Part shown: piece by piece, positions 1-6,035 of the stretch
Layout: every line of letters begins with the position of its first letter
Numbering within the stretch: the stretch's first letter is position 1
Assembly: GCA_023423285.1 (NCBI GenBank)
Contig: JAFAFV010000193.1
Span: 1 to 13,072 of the forward strand
Reading direction: 5' to 3'
DNA: 13,072 nt
Source: Bacteroidota bacterium
GTDB lineage: Bacteria > Bacteroidota > Bacteroidia > Chitinophagales > Chitinophagaceae
Made by a program: the position numbers and the translations under genes
The notes under the pieces: model-generated
Told to the model about the DNA's origin: nothing
Database searches by the model: none
Seen by the model: only the letters and a program-made list of their open reading frames with translations

Positions 1-1179
1 ATGGCTGCCGTACTTAATAACGCAGGCTCTCTTGAAAAAATTACCTTTTTTATGGAAGAATGTAAACGCATGGGGCTTAAAGTGCTGGGCCCCGATGTAA
101 ACGAATCACAAAAAGGGTTTGCCGTAATTAAAAAAGGAGAAATTCGCTTTGGCCTTGGCGGGCTAAAAGGAGTGGGAGAAGCTGCCGTGGAAAGCCTGAT
201 AGAAGAACGTGATAGAAACGGTTCGTTTACCACCGTGTTTGATATGATTAAACGCGTGAACCAGCGAACCGTGAATAAAAAAACACTGGAAAGCCTGGCC
301 TACGCAGGCGCTTTTGACTGCTTTACCGAACTGCACCGCGCGCAGTATTTCAATATTCCCGAAGGGGAAAAAATGAACGGCCTGGAAAAAATTTCGCACT
401 ATGGCCATGTATGCGATACGCAGGCACAAAGCAGCGCCAATACCCTTTTTGGCGATCTTTCGGAAACCATGGAAGTGCAGCCGCCTAAAATTGCTGATTG
501 TCTACCATGGCCGCTGGTTATTCAGCTAGATCATGAAAAAGAAGTGACGGGCATTTTCTTAAGCGGCCACCCGCTTGATGATTACCGATTTGAAATGGAA
601 CATTACGGCATTGCTAAAATTGCTTATGTAAATGAATACAAAGAACAGGGGAAGGAAAAAATAAGTTCCAGCGCCACGTTTAAGATTATGGGGCTGGTAA
701 GCGAAGCCAATCACCGCGTTGCTAAAAGCGGGAATAAATATGGGAGTTTTATAGTGGAGGACTACAGCGGTAAACTGGAACTAATGCTTTTTTCTGAAGA
801 TTATCTGCGGCACTCTTCTATTTTACAATTGGGCGCCACGGTGTACATCACGGGTTATTTTAAACAGCGTTACAATGGAGATTTTGACTTTAAGGTAGTG
901 TCGGTTGGCCTTGCAGAAACTGTAAAACGCAATCTTACCAAAAAACTATGTGTGCATTTGCCTGCGGCTGATGTTACAGAAGATATGATCCTGTTCATGC
1001 AAAAAAATATAAAAACCTATAAAGGCTCCACCACACTTTCGATGAGTATTAAAGATGTGGCAGCAGACCTGCAGGCAGATCTTTTTACAACAGGTAAGGG
1101 TATTGAAATAAACGACGAATTGGTTAAATACATTCACGGCCAGCCCGGGTGGAAAGTAAAAGTGGAAGTTTTGAACTGA
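1..1179 (+). CDS. dnaE: DNA polymerase III subunit alpha, C-terminal part (5' end outside window)
   Basis: This is the 3' third of the gene for the replicative DNA polymerase catalytic subunit. The 392 visible residues compare with roughly 1,150-1,200 in the full family, so the ATG at base 1 is almost certainly an internal Met (the family has an FMAAVL-type motif here) and the catalytic PHP and palm parts lie to the left. Visible pieces, numbered from base 1: the end of the fingers region and a helix-hairpin-helix DNA-binding segment (GLGGLKGVGEAA, about 51-62), then VNKKTLESLAYAGAFD (about 91-106), the LSGHPLDDYR motif at about 187-196, and an OB-fold nucleic-acid binding domain at about 225-302 (FKIMGLVSEANHRV, then YGSFIVEDYSGKLELMLF). 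A short C-terminal domain of the kind that contacts the clamp and loader follows. The frame is open to a clean TGA and shows no damage. Confidence 0.96.
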   Translation: MAAVLNNAGSLEKITFFMEECKRMGLKVLGPDVNESQKGFAVIKKGEIRFGLGGLKGVGEAAVESLIEERDRNGSFTTVFDMIKRVNQRTVNKKTLESLAYAGAFDCFTELHRAQYFNIPEGEKMNGLEKISHYGHVCDTQAQSSANTLFGDLSETMEVQPPKIADCLPWPLVIQLDHEKEVTGIFLSGHPLDDYRFEMEHYGIAKIAYVNEYKEQGKEKISSSATFKIMGLVSEANHRVAKSGNKYGSFIVEDYSGKLELMLFSEDYLRHSSILQLGATVYITGYFKQRYNGDFDFKVVSVGLAETVKRNLTKKLCVHLPAADVTEDMILFMQKNIKTYKGSTTLSMSIKDVAADLQADLFTTGKGIEINDELVKYIHGQPGWKVKVEVLN

Positions 1180-1234
1180 TTTTTCATGATAAAAATATAC
1201 AGTTCTTAAAATTTACTATAAAAATTGGCCATAA

Positions 1235-1250
1235 TGGCACAATGTTTGAA
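1235..1250 (+). promoter_or_regulatory. Sigma-54-like -24/-12 element
   Basis: The bases TGGCAC-AATGT-TTGAA show the -24 block of a sigma-54 promoter exactly and a -12 block with GA where GC is usual; the two are 10 bp apart (GG-N10-GA), the right spacing. A start near 1261 is implied. The element sits in the spacer after dnaE, 67 bp before a strong terminator. An 11-bp inverted repeat (GCCAT-A-ATGGC, 1228-1238) overlaps its left half. One mismatch in the most conserved -12 pair keeps confidence low. Confidence 0.3.
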
Positions 1251-1260
1251 ACTTATTATT

Positions 1261-1347
1261 CAGAACACATTTTAAAAGATAGTCAATTTTCTCATAAGCA
1301 GTTAGTTTTGGTTGCGACCCCTGTTTCCACAGGGGTCTATTTTTTTA
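1261..1347 (+). ncRNA. Possible small RNA between dnaE and the thioesterase gene
   Basis: If the sigma-54-like element at 1235-1250 is active, it would give a transcript of about 85 nt from near 1261 to the U-tract ending near 1347. The segment has no convincing reading frame of its own; the open frame across it (1149-1364) starts inside dnaE in another frame and looks like no known protein. Apart from the terminator hairpin it shows no strong secondary structure by eye. The alternative is that this is simply the 3' UTR of dnaE, ended by the same terminator. I recognise no known RNA family. Confidence 0.22.
1316..1347 (+). terminator. Intrinsic terminator after dnaE
   Basis: A perfect 8-bp GC-rich stem (GACCCCTG at 1316-1323, CAGGGGTC at 1330-1337) with the 6-base loop TTTCCA is followed by TATTTTTTTA. 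This is a textbook rho-independent terminator reading rightward. It lies 137 bp past the dnaE stop and 50 bp before the thioesterase start, so it separates those two units. Confidence 0.9.
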
Positions 1348-1369
1348 TGAACTGTGCTGATTAGCCAAA

Positions 1370-1387
1370 TGTATACTTTTGTATACA
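1370..1387. repeat. Perfect inverted repeat TGTATAC-TTTT-GTATACA
   Basis: Two 7-bp arms separated by TTTT form a perfect 18-bp inverted repeat; each arm also contains the self-palindrome GTATAC. It overlaps the putative -7 box of the thioesterase gene and its last base is the A of the chosen ATG, so it could be an operator blocking the promoter. No bound regulator can be named from the sequence. Confidence 0.5.
1374..1381 (+). promoter_or_regulatory. Bacteroidota-type -7 box (TACTTTTG) for the thioesterase gene
   Basis: TACTTTTG matches the Bacteroidota -7 consensus TAnnTTTG exactly. The matching -33 region is weak (CTG rather than TTG, about 19 bp upstream). The box ends 5 bp before the ATG at 1387, so transcription would begin at or next to the start codon. 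It lies just after the dnaE terminator, where a new promoter is needed. Confidence 0.5.
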
Positions 1388-1833
1388 TGCAGCGTGTAAA
1401 AATTCAATTTCCGGAGGTATTTTCTTTTTCAACTGAAATAACAGTGCGTATAACTGATATTAATTATGGCGGCCATGTGGGCAACGATGCCATCCTCAGC
1501 ATGCTGCACGAAGTGCGACTGCAATTTTTAAAACATCATGGCTATAGTGAAATGGACCTTGGCGGTTGCGGAATGATCATGGCAGATGTAGCCATTGAAT
1601 TTAAAAATGAAGCATTTTACGGCGAAGTGATTACAGCATCTGTAAGCGCTACCGACTTTCACCGAATAAGTTTTAATATATTTTATAAGCTGGAAAAGGA
1701 AACAGATGGTAAAAAGCTTACTGTTGCCGTTGCAAAGACCGGAATGGTTTGTTACAACTACAGCCAGAAAAAAATATGCACGATCCCTGCTGGCGTGGAA
1801 CAAAAACTAAACACTACCAGCAAAACGGGTTAA
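1387..1833 (+). CDS. Acyl-CoA thioesterase, hot-dog fold (4HBT family)
   Basis: A 148-residue protein of the 4-hydroxybenzoyl-CoA thioesterase (YbgC/FatA-like) group, expected to cleave acyl-CoA or acyl-ACP thioesters in the cytoplasm; the substrate cannot be told. The key segment is VRITDINYGGHVGND at about residues 20-34, the family's R-x-x-D-x-(D/N)-x-x-G-H-x-x-N pattern, with the usual catalytic-site Asp at 24 (Asn replaces the second Asp at 26). HEVRLQF (41-47) matches the family's E-x-x-R helix. Starts at 1354 (GTG) and 1369 (ATG) are also in frame; 1387 is preferred because the -7 box at 1374-1381 would otherwise lie inside the gene. Its TAA overlaps the dnaJ stop codon on the other strand. 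It stands alone, between a terminator and the convergent chaperone operon. Confidence 0.85.
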   Translation: MQRVKIQFPEVFSFSTEITVRITDINYGGHVGNDAILSMLHEVRLQFLKHHGYSEMDLGGCGMIMADVAIEFKNEAFYGEVITASVSATDFHRISFNIFYKLEKETDGKKLTVAVAKTGMVCYNYSQKKICTIPAGVEQKLNTTSKTG

Positions 1834-2990
1834 TTAAACAGATCTTTTAATTTATCAAAAAAGCCTTTCTCGGTCTTTTCGGGATTAGGTTGCAGGTTGT
1901 TTGATTTTGCCAGTTTTTCAAGCAAACTTTTTTCATCATCTTCAAGGTGCTGTGGCGTCCAAACATTCACCTGTACCAATTGATCGCCTTTTTCGTATTG
2001 AGAATGCACATTGGGAAAGCCCTTACCTTTCAGCCTGAATATCTTACCGCTTTGTGTGCCAGCAGGTATTTTTATTTTAGCCCTGCCGTCAATAGTGGGC
2101 ACCTCTACGCTTGTGCCAAACACTGCGTCGGTGAATGAGATATGCAAATCATAAGCCACGTTCATACCTTCACGCTGCAAATCTTTGTTCGCTTCTTCTT
2201 CAATTACAACCAGCAGGTCTCCGGGCATACCGCCGCGCTCGCCGGCATTACCCCTGCCTGCCACGCTCAATTGCATGCCAGCCTGTACACCTGCAGGCAC
2301 ATCTATAGTAATAGTTTCTTCGTTGTACACACGGCCTTCGCCTTTACAACTACTACACTTTGAAGTAATTGTACTGCCATCTCCATTACAGGTGGGGCAG
2401 GTAGTTACGGTTTGCATCTGGCCTAAAAATGTGTTTTGAACCCGGCGAACCTGGCCACTGCCCTGACAGGTGGTACAGGTTTGCACGCTGTTTTTATCTT
2501 TAGCGCCGTTGCCACCGCAGGTATTGCAGGTGGCATATTTTTTTACTTTAATGTTCTTGGTAACGCCTTTGGCAATTTCTTCATAATTAAGCTTCAGCTT
2601 TACACGCAGGTTGCTGCCTCGCACGCCTCGTGCCCGGCCGTTGCCGCCGCCACGCCCGCGCGAGCCACCAAAAAAACTTCCAAACAGGTCGTCTCCAAAC
2701 ACATCCCCAAACTGGCTGAAGATATCATCCATGTTCATACCGCCGCCATAACCGCGGCCTGCGCCGCTTAGGCCTGCATGCCCATACCTGTCGTATTGCA
2801 CGCGCTTCTCCTGGTCGCTTAATACTTCGTATGCTTCGGCCGCTTCTTTAAATTTATCTTCTGCAGCTTTGTCACCGGGGTTACGGTCTGGGTGGTATTT
2901 CATGGCTACCTTGCGGTAGGATTTTTTGATTTCTTCAGCAGTTGCAGATTTGGTAACGCCCAGTACTTCGTAATAATCTTTTTTAGACAT
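1830..2990 (-). CDS. dnaJ: Molecular chaperone DnaJ (Hsp40)
   Basis: The co-chaperone that delivers unfolded proteins to DnaK and stimulates its ATPase. At 386 residues it has the full type I layout: J domain at 1-70 with HPD at 33-35, a Gly/Phe-rich linker at about 72-125 (FGDVFGDDLFGSFFGG), a zinc-finger domain at 155-219 with four CxxCxGxG repeats (CNTCGGNG, CTTCQGSG, CPTCNGDG, CSSCKGEG; all eight Cys present), and C-terminal substrate-binding domains from about 225 (TIDVPAGVQAGMQL). It starts 18 bp after the grpE stop, with a purine-rich AAAGAGAGA stretch before the ATG, and is clearly the second gene of a grpE-dnaJ operon. dnaK is not in the window. Its stop overlaps the convergent thioesterase gene. 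Confidence 0.98.
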   Translation of the reverse strand: MSKKDYYEVLGVTKSATAEEIKKSYRKVAMKYHPDRNPGDKAAEDKFKEAAEAYEVLSDQEKRVQYDRYGHAGLSGAGRGYGGGMNMDDIFSQFGDVFGDDLFGSFFGGSRGRGGGNGRARGVRGSNLRVKLKLNYEEIAKGVTKNIKVKKYATCNTCGGNGAKDKNSVQTCTTCQGSGQVRRVQNTFLGQMQTVTTCPTCNGDGSTITSKCSSCKGEGRVYNEETITIDVPAGVQAGMQLSVAGRGNAGERGGMPGDLLVVIEEEANKDLQREGMNVAYDLHISFTDAVFGTSVEVPTIDGRAKIKIPAGTQSGKIFRLKGKGFPNVHSQYEKGDQLVQVNVWTPQHLEDDEKSLLEKLAKSNNLQPNPEKTEKGFFDKLKDLFN

Positions 2991-3008
2991 TGTTATCTCT
3001 CTTTCTTC

Positions 3009-3548
3009 TTACTTCCCAACTACCACTTTGGCGTGGCGTATAATTTTGTCGTTCAGGTAATATCCTTTAATGATTTCGTCCACCACTTTACCAGAAAACT
3101 CAGGCGTTGGCGCCGCAATTTCTGTAATGGCTTCATGCAGCTCGGGGTCAAATTCAGTGCCCACAGCACTCATTTCTTTCAGCCCCTTGCTTTGCAAAAT
3201 ATTTTTCAACTTATTAAAAACCAATATGGTTCCTTCGCTAAGGGCTTTGTCTTCTGAGGTTTCAAGCACTTTTGAGGCCCTGTCAATATCGTCCAGCACT
3301 TCCAGCAAATCGGTAATTACATCTTTGCCGGCTGTTTGTATCAGTTCCACTTTCTCTTTGGCAGTGCGCCTTCTAAAATTATCAAACTCCGCAGCCAGGC
3401 GCAGGTATTTGTCTTTACTTTCGTTCAATTCGTTCTCAATGGCTTCAAGCCTTGTTTCATCAACCGGGTCAGTCAGCTTTTCAGTGCCGCTCAGGTTCTC
3501 ATCCGCATTCAGGTTGAATTCTTCTTCGAAATTATCTTTAGTACTCAT
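3009..3548 (-). CDS. grpE: Nucleotide exchange factor GrpE
   Basis: GrpE releases ADP from DnaK and so resets the DnaK-DnaJ chaperone cycle; it works as a cytoplasmic dimer. The 179-residue product has an acidic, probably disordered N-terminus (1-33), a long helical region at about 34-95 containing the conserved LAAEFDNFRRRTAKE (51-65), and the C-terminal beta-wing with the family signature from FDPELHEAI (133-141) to GKVVDEIIKGYYLNDKIIRHAKV (153-175). It is first in the operon with dnaJ. A sigma-54-like element lies about 30 bp upstream, and no CIRCE (HrcA) inverted repeat is visible. Length and motifs are normal for the family. Confidence 0.97.
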   Translation of the reverse strand: MSTKDNFEEEFNLNADENLSGTEKLTDPVDETRLEAIENELNESKDKYLRLAAEFDNFRRRTAKEKVELIQTAGKDVITDLLEVLDDIDRASKVLETSEDKALSEGTILVFNKLKNILQSKGLKEMSAVGTEFDPELHEAITEIAAPTPEFSGKVVDEIIKGYYLNDKIIRHAKVVVGK

Positions 3549-3579
3549 GCCATTATATTTTTAAATTGATAAAACAGTT

Positions 3580-3596
3580 GTCAAAAAAGCTGCCAA
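3580..3596 (-). promoter_or_regulatory. Sigma-54-like element upstream of grpE
   Basis: On the minus strand TTGGCAG-CTTTT-TTGACA has GG-N10-GA spacing, the form of a sigma-54 -24/-12 promoter with GA in place of GC. The implied start is near 3569, giving a leader of about 21 nt before the grpE ATG. No TAnnTTTG box is visible in the 132-bp spacer, which makes this the best promoter candidate for the operon, but it is a pattern match by eye only. Confidence 0.3.
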
Positions 3597-3680
3597 GGCA
3601 ATTTTTTAGACAAAATGTCGCAATCCTGTAAGGCTTTCTGCCTTATAACGGGCTTAATGTATAATTGTTCAACAGAACAT

Positions 3681-3914
3681 TTATTGATTATGCGCCACCA
3701 AAGGCTTTATAAAAATAAGATGATATGCCTGGATGAAGGCAATAAGACCGTTTGAAATAATGATGGGCCATTTCCAGCCCAGCATAATGCCGTAAATAAC
3801 AAAGAATATGCAGCCCACAAGATTAAGAACCCTAATGAGCTTTAACTGTCTTGGTAAAAAAGAAACTACCAGCAACGCCATTGCCAGGTATCCAAAAACT
3901 TCAGTATAATTCAT
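3681..3914 (-). CDS. YgjV-like three-helix inner membrane protein
   Basis: A 77-residue integral membrane protein with three hydrophobic segments at about 5-20, 29-46 and 49-69 and short polar ends. The layout GYLAMALLVVSFLPRQLK (8-24), then FFVIYG (37-42) and WPIIISN (49-55) resembles the Imp-YgjV family and, more distantly, bacterial half-size SWEET (SemiSWEET) sugar transporters: same length, an SFLPR where those have a PQ motif, and the conserved P-x4-N in helix 3. The TM1-TM2 loop is shorter than in SemiSWEETs, so YgjV is the better name. E. coli YgjV is about twice as long. Function is unknown; as a dimer it could form a small carrier or channel (inference). It lies 132 bp upstream of grpE on the same strand, without an obvious terminator between. 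Confidence 0.75.
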   Translation of the reverse strand: MNYTEVFGYLAMALLVVSFLPRQLKLIRVLNLVGCIFFVIYGIMLGWKWPIIISNGLIAFIQAYHLIFIKPLVAHNQ

Positions 3915-3978
3915 ATATTTTTATTAAAGGTTTGTAAGTGAGATAAAGTTTATTTACTGCAAAATAACTACCGGGCGT

Positions 3979-3986
3979 TATTTTTG
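3979..3986 (+). promoter_or_regulatory. -7 box (TATTTTTG) for the SPOR-domain gene
   Basis: TATTTTTG matches TAnnTTTG exactly in the divergent spacer between the YgjV-like gene and the SPOR-domain gene. A start near 3991 would give a leader of about 55 nt. No clear -33 TTG is present at the right distance, so this is tentative. The minus strand across the same bases carries a weaker TTG-N21-TTATTTTG arrangement that could serve the YgjV-like gene. Confidence 0.35.
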
Positions 3987-4044
3987 TGCAACTTTTTAAA
4001 CTATAAATGGTTCTTAGTATCATTGTTATCAATTAGATAAAGAT

Positions 4045-4476
4045 ATGAAGCTATTATTTTTCGTTTTGGGTTTATTTATATCGGGCAGTTTAATGGCTCA
4101 AAGCACGGGTTCTGTTGTGGTGCATAAAGATCCGCGCGTGGATGTGTTATTAAAAAAACAGGCAGAAGTAAACAATCTATCTACCAGGAATTCTTCCAAA
4201 CGCAGATTTGCCAAAGGCTACAGGGTAATGGTAGCCAATACCACCAATCGCAATGAAGCCATGGCCGCACGCACTAAAATTCTTACTTATTATCCTGAAC
4301 TTAAGCCATACCTGCACCACCAGTCTCCCTACTTCAGGATTACCGCGGGCAATTTTCTTACCCGTGCAGAAGCGGTGGCTTATCAAAAACGAATGAGCAA
4401 CATTTTTCCCAATGGTGTTTTTATTGTAAATGCCACTGTAGAGGTAAAGCCTGAAGAAGTAGAAAATAAAGAGTAA
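4045..4476 (+). CDS. Secreted SPOR-domain protein
   Basis: A 143-residue exported protein. Residues 1-19 form a signal peptide (MKLLFFVLGLFISGSLMAQ) with the AQ cleavage site common in Bacteroidota; there is no lipobox Cys. A linker of about 38 residues, partly basic (SSKRRFAKG), leads to a SPOR domain at about 58-130: GYRVMVANTTNRNEAMAA for strand 1 and helix 1, YFRITAGNFLTRAEA for the central strand and second helix, and GVFIVNATVEV for the last strand. SPOR domains bind denuded peptidoglycan glycan strands, so a periplasmic role at the cell wall, perhaps at the division site, is likely. A short acidic tail ends the protein. The M20 hydrolase follows 59 bp later but has its own -7 box, so the two may not be an operon. 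Confidence 0.85.
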   Translation: MKLLFFVLGLFISGSLMAQSTGSVVVHKDPRVDVLLKKQAEVNNLSTRNSSKRRFAKGYRVMVANTTNRNEAMAARTKILTYYPELKPYLHHQSPYFRITAGNFLTRAEAVAYQKRMSNIFPNGVFIVNATVEVKPEEVENKE

Positions 4477-4523
4477 GGCATAGGCGTAGTGAACGATTCC
4501 ATCTTTTCTATCAGTCTTTAAAC

Positions 4524-4531
4524 TATTTTTG
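4524..4531 (+). promoter_or_regulatory. -7 box (TATTTTTG) abutting the M20 hydrolase start
   Basis: TATTTTTG matches TAnnTTTG exactly and is separated from the ATG at 4536 by only CCTG. In Bacteroidota transcription starts a few bases past the final G, so the mRNA would begin at or within a base or two of the ATG. A TTG -33 element is not evident. Confidence 0.45.
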
Positions 4532-4535
4532 CCTG

Positions 4536-5711
4536 ATGCAAGAAAAGATTAAAGCACTAGCGAAAGAATATGCGCCCGAGTTTGTGGAAGTGAGGCGCCA
4601 CCTGCATGCCAACCCAGAACTAAGCTATAAAGAATACAAAACCAGCGAATACATACAAGCCAAGTTGTGGGAGTGGGGCATTCCTTTTGAAGTAAAGGCC
4701 GGAACCGGCGTGGTGGGATTGATTGAAGGCATAAACCCCGGCAAAAAATTAATTGCCCTGCGGGCTGATATTGACGCGCTTCCCATTACCGAAGAAAACG
4801 ATGTTCCATATATATCAAAAAATGAAGGTGTGATGCATGCCTGCGGCCATGATGTGCACACATCGTGCCTGTTAGGCGCGGCAAAAATTCTTTCACAATT
4901 AAAAGAAGAGTGGGAGGGAAGCGTGAGGTTGATCTTTCAGCCGGGCGAAGAAAAAAACCCTGGCGGCGCCAGCCTGCTTATTAAAGAAGATGTGCTCGAA
5001 AATCCCAGGCCCGGAGCCATCTTCGGGCTGCATGTACATCCGTCTTTGGAATGTGGTAAACTCGGTTTTAAAGAAGGCAAGGTAATGGCCAGCGCCGACG
5101 AACTTTATTTCACCATTAAAGGAAAAGGCGGCCACGCAGCCGCGCCACACCTAACAGTAGACCCTATCCTGATTGCTTCTCAACTAATAGTGGCTCTGCA
5201 GCAAATCATCAGCCGTCGAAAAAACCCCCAGCAATCTTCAGTACTATCCATTACAGCTTTCAACAGCGGCAATACCACCAACGTTATTCCTAATGAGGCA
5301 AAATTGAAGGGAACTTTTCGTGCAATGGATGAAGCCTGGCGTTTTGAAGCGCATGAGATCATAAAAACCATATCACAAAATTTGGTAGAAGCTATGGGCG
5401 GTGAACTTGATCTGCATATTGATGTGGGATATCCCAGCGTGTACAACAATGAAGCGCTCACAGATATTGCCCGCGAAAAGGCTATAGAATTTGCCGGTGC
5501 AGAAAATGTGGGTGAAACTGAAATAAGAATGGGCGCCGAAGATTTTGGATATTATACACAAGTCATTCCCGGGTGCTTTTACAGGCTGGGCGTACAAAAA
5601 ACAGGCACTGTAGTGAGAAACGTGCACACGCCCACCTTTGATGTGGATGAAAACGCTATTGAACTGGGAATGGGCATGATGGCTTGGCTGGGCGCGACAG
5701 TGGACGTGTAG
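4536..5711 (+). CDS. M20-family metal-dependent amidohydrolase (N-acyl amino acid hydrolase type)
   Basis: A 391-residue zinc-dependent hydrolase of the M20D (hippurate hydrolase / N-acyl-L-amino-acid amidohydrolase / IAA-amino acid hydrolase) group, splitting the amide bond of N-acylated amino acids or a similar small substrate. N-terminal signature RRHLHANPELSYKEYKT at 20-36; RADIDALP at 76-83; metal ligands in HACGHDVH (101-108: Cys103, His105), catalytic and ligand Glu138-Glu139 in QPGEE, His166 in GLHVHP, and His364 in NVHTPTFDVDE. The dimerisation domain begins near 188 with the GKGGHAAAPH segment (196-205), and MGAEDF (332-337) is the conserved C-terminal motif. All expected ligands are present and the length is normal. 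There is no signal peptide, so it should be cytoplasmic. The start is fixed by the family N-terminus; no SD sequence precedes it. Confidence 0.93.
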   Translation: MQEKIKALAKEYAPEFVEVRRHLHANPELSYKEYKTSEYIQAKLWEWGIPFEVKAGTGVVGLIEGINPGKKLIALRADIDALPITEENDVPYISKNEGVMHACGHDVHTSCLLGAAKILSQLKEEWEGSVRLIFQPGEEKNPGGASLLIKEDVLENPRPGAIFGLHVHPSLECGKLGFKEGKVMASADELYFTIKGKGGHAAAPHLTVDPILIASQLIVALQQIISRRKNPQQSSVLSITAFNSGNTTNVIPNEAKLKGTFRAMDEAWRFEAHEIIKTISQNLVEAMGGELDLHIDVGYPSVYNNEALTDIAREKAIEFAGAENVGETEIRMGAEDFGYYTQVIPGCFYRLGVQKTGTVVRNVHTPTFDVDENAIELGMGMMAWLGATVDV

Positions 5712-5779
5712 TTAAAATATCTGAAGTAAGTTTAAGCCTCTCTACCAACTAAAACTCCGTTGTCTTCATCTTTTAGTTA

Positions 5780-6034
5780 ATGAAATTACTTTTTAAAATG
5801 ATGATTCTGGCTACCGGTATTTTGCTTTCAGTAAATACTTATGCGCAGCGTGGGGATACAGTGAAACATCATTCTGCCAAAGACCTGATAGAATTGGAGA
5901 ATCAGACGAACATTATTCCTACAACCAGAAGTAATCCGCCTTTGGTATTCCAAAAAGCGAATACCACCGGCAAAAAGGCTGTAAAACCAAAGAAGGCCTC
6001 AAAAAAGTTTAGGAAGAAAAAATGCGGGAATTAG
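5780..6034 (+). CDS. Small secreted basic protein, family not recognised
   Basis: An 84-residue protein with a clear signal peptide at 1-23 (MKLLFKMMILATGILLSVNTYAQ, AQ cleavage site). The mature part of about 61 residues has a polar first half (DLIELENQTNIIPTTRSNPP at 33-52) and a strongly basic tail rich in Lys from about 64 to 82, ending in Cys-Gly-Asn. It has no transmembrane segment after the signal and no domain I know. The Lys-rich tail would bind acidic polymers such as DNA, LPS or nascent cell wall, but this is inference. It starts 68 bp after the M20 gene and ends 1 bp from the convergent S41 peptidase gene. The signal peptide and clean placement between genes favour a real gene; the function is unknown. 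Confidence 0.6.
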   Translation: MKLLFKMMILATGILLSVNTYAQRGDTVKHHSAKDLIELENQTNIIPTTRSNPPLVFQKANTTGKKAVKPKKASKKFRKKKCGN

Positions 6035-6035
6035 A

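Noticed and set aside
1303..1310. TAGTTTTG, an exact TAnnTTTG match
   Set aside because: Transcription from it would start at the terminator stem (1316) and end at once; no -33 element is present. Treated as chance.
1149..1364. Open frame of 71 codons on the plus strand after dnaE
   Set aside because: It begins inside dnaE in another frame, runs through the terminator hairpin, and its product has no signal, membrane or domain feature.
2436..2771. Open frames antisense to dnaJ (also 1947-2138, 2142-2363, 2185-2439)
   Set aside because: They lie wholly opposite a full-length dnaJ, and their Ala-rich composition follows from the Gly-rich and CxxCxGxG codons of dnaJ.
3070..3564. 164-codon open frame antisense to grpE
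   Set aside because: Low-complexity Ser/Leu-rich product that mirrors grpE codons on the other strand; grpE is unmistakable.
3609..3619. GACA-AAA-TGTC inverted repeat upstream of grpE
   Set aside because: Four-base arms are expected by chance in a spacer of this length, and it does not match CIRCE.
3629..3645. Hairpin TAAGGC-TTTCT-GCCTTA downstream of the YgjV-like gene
   Set aside because: Only 6 bp with no T-run on the minus strand after it, so not credible as a terminator; no other role can be argued.
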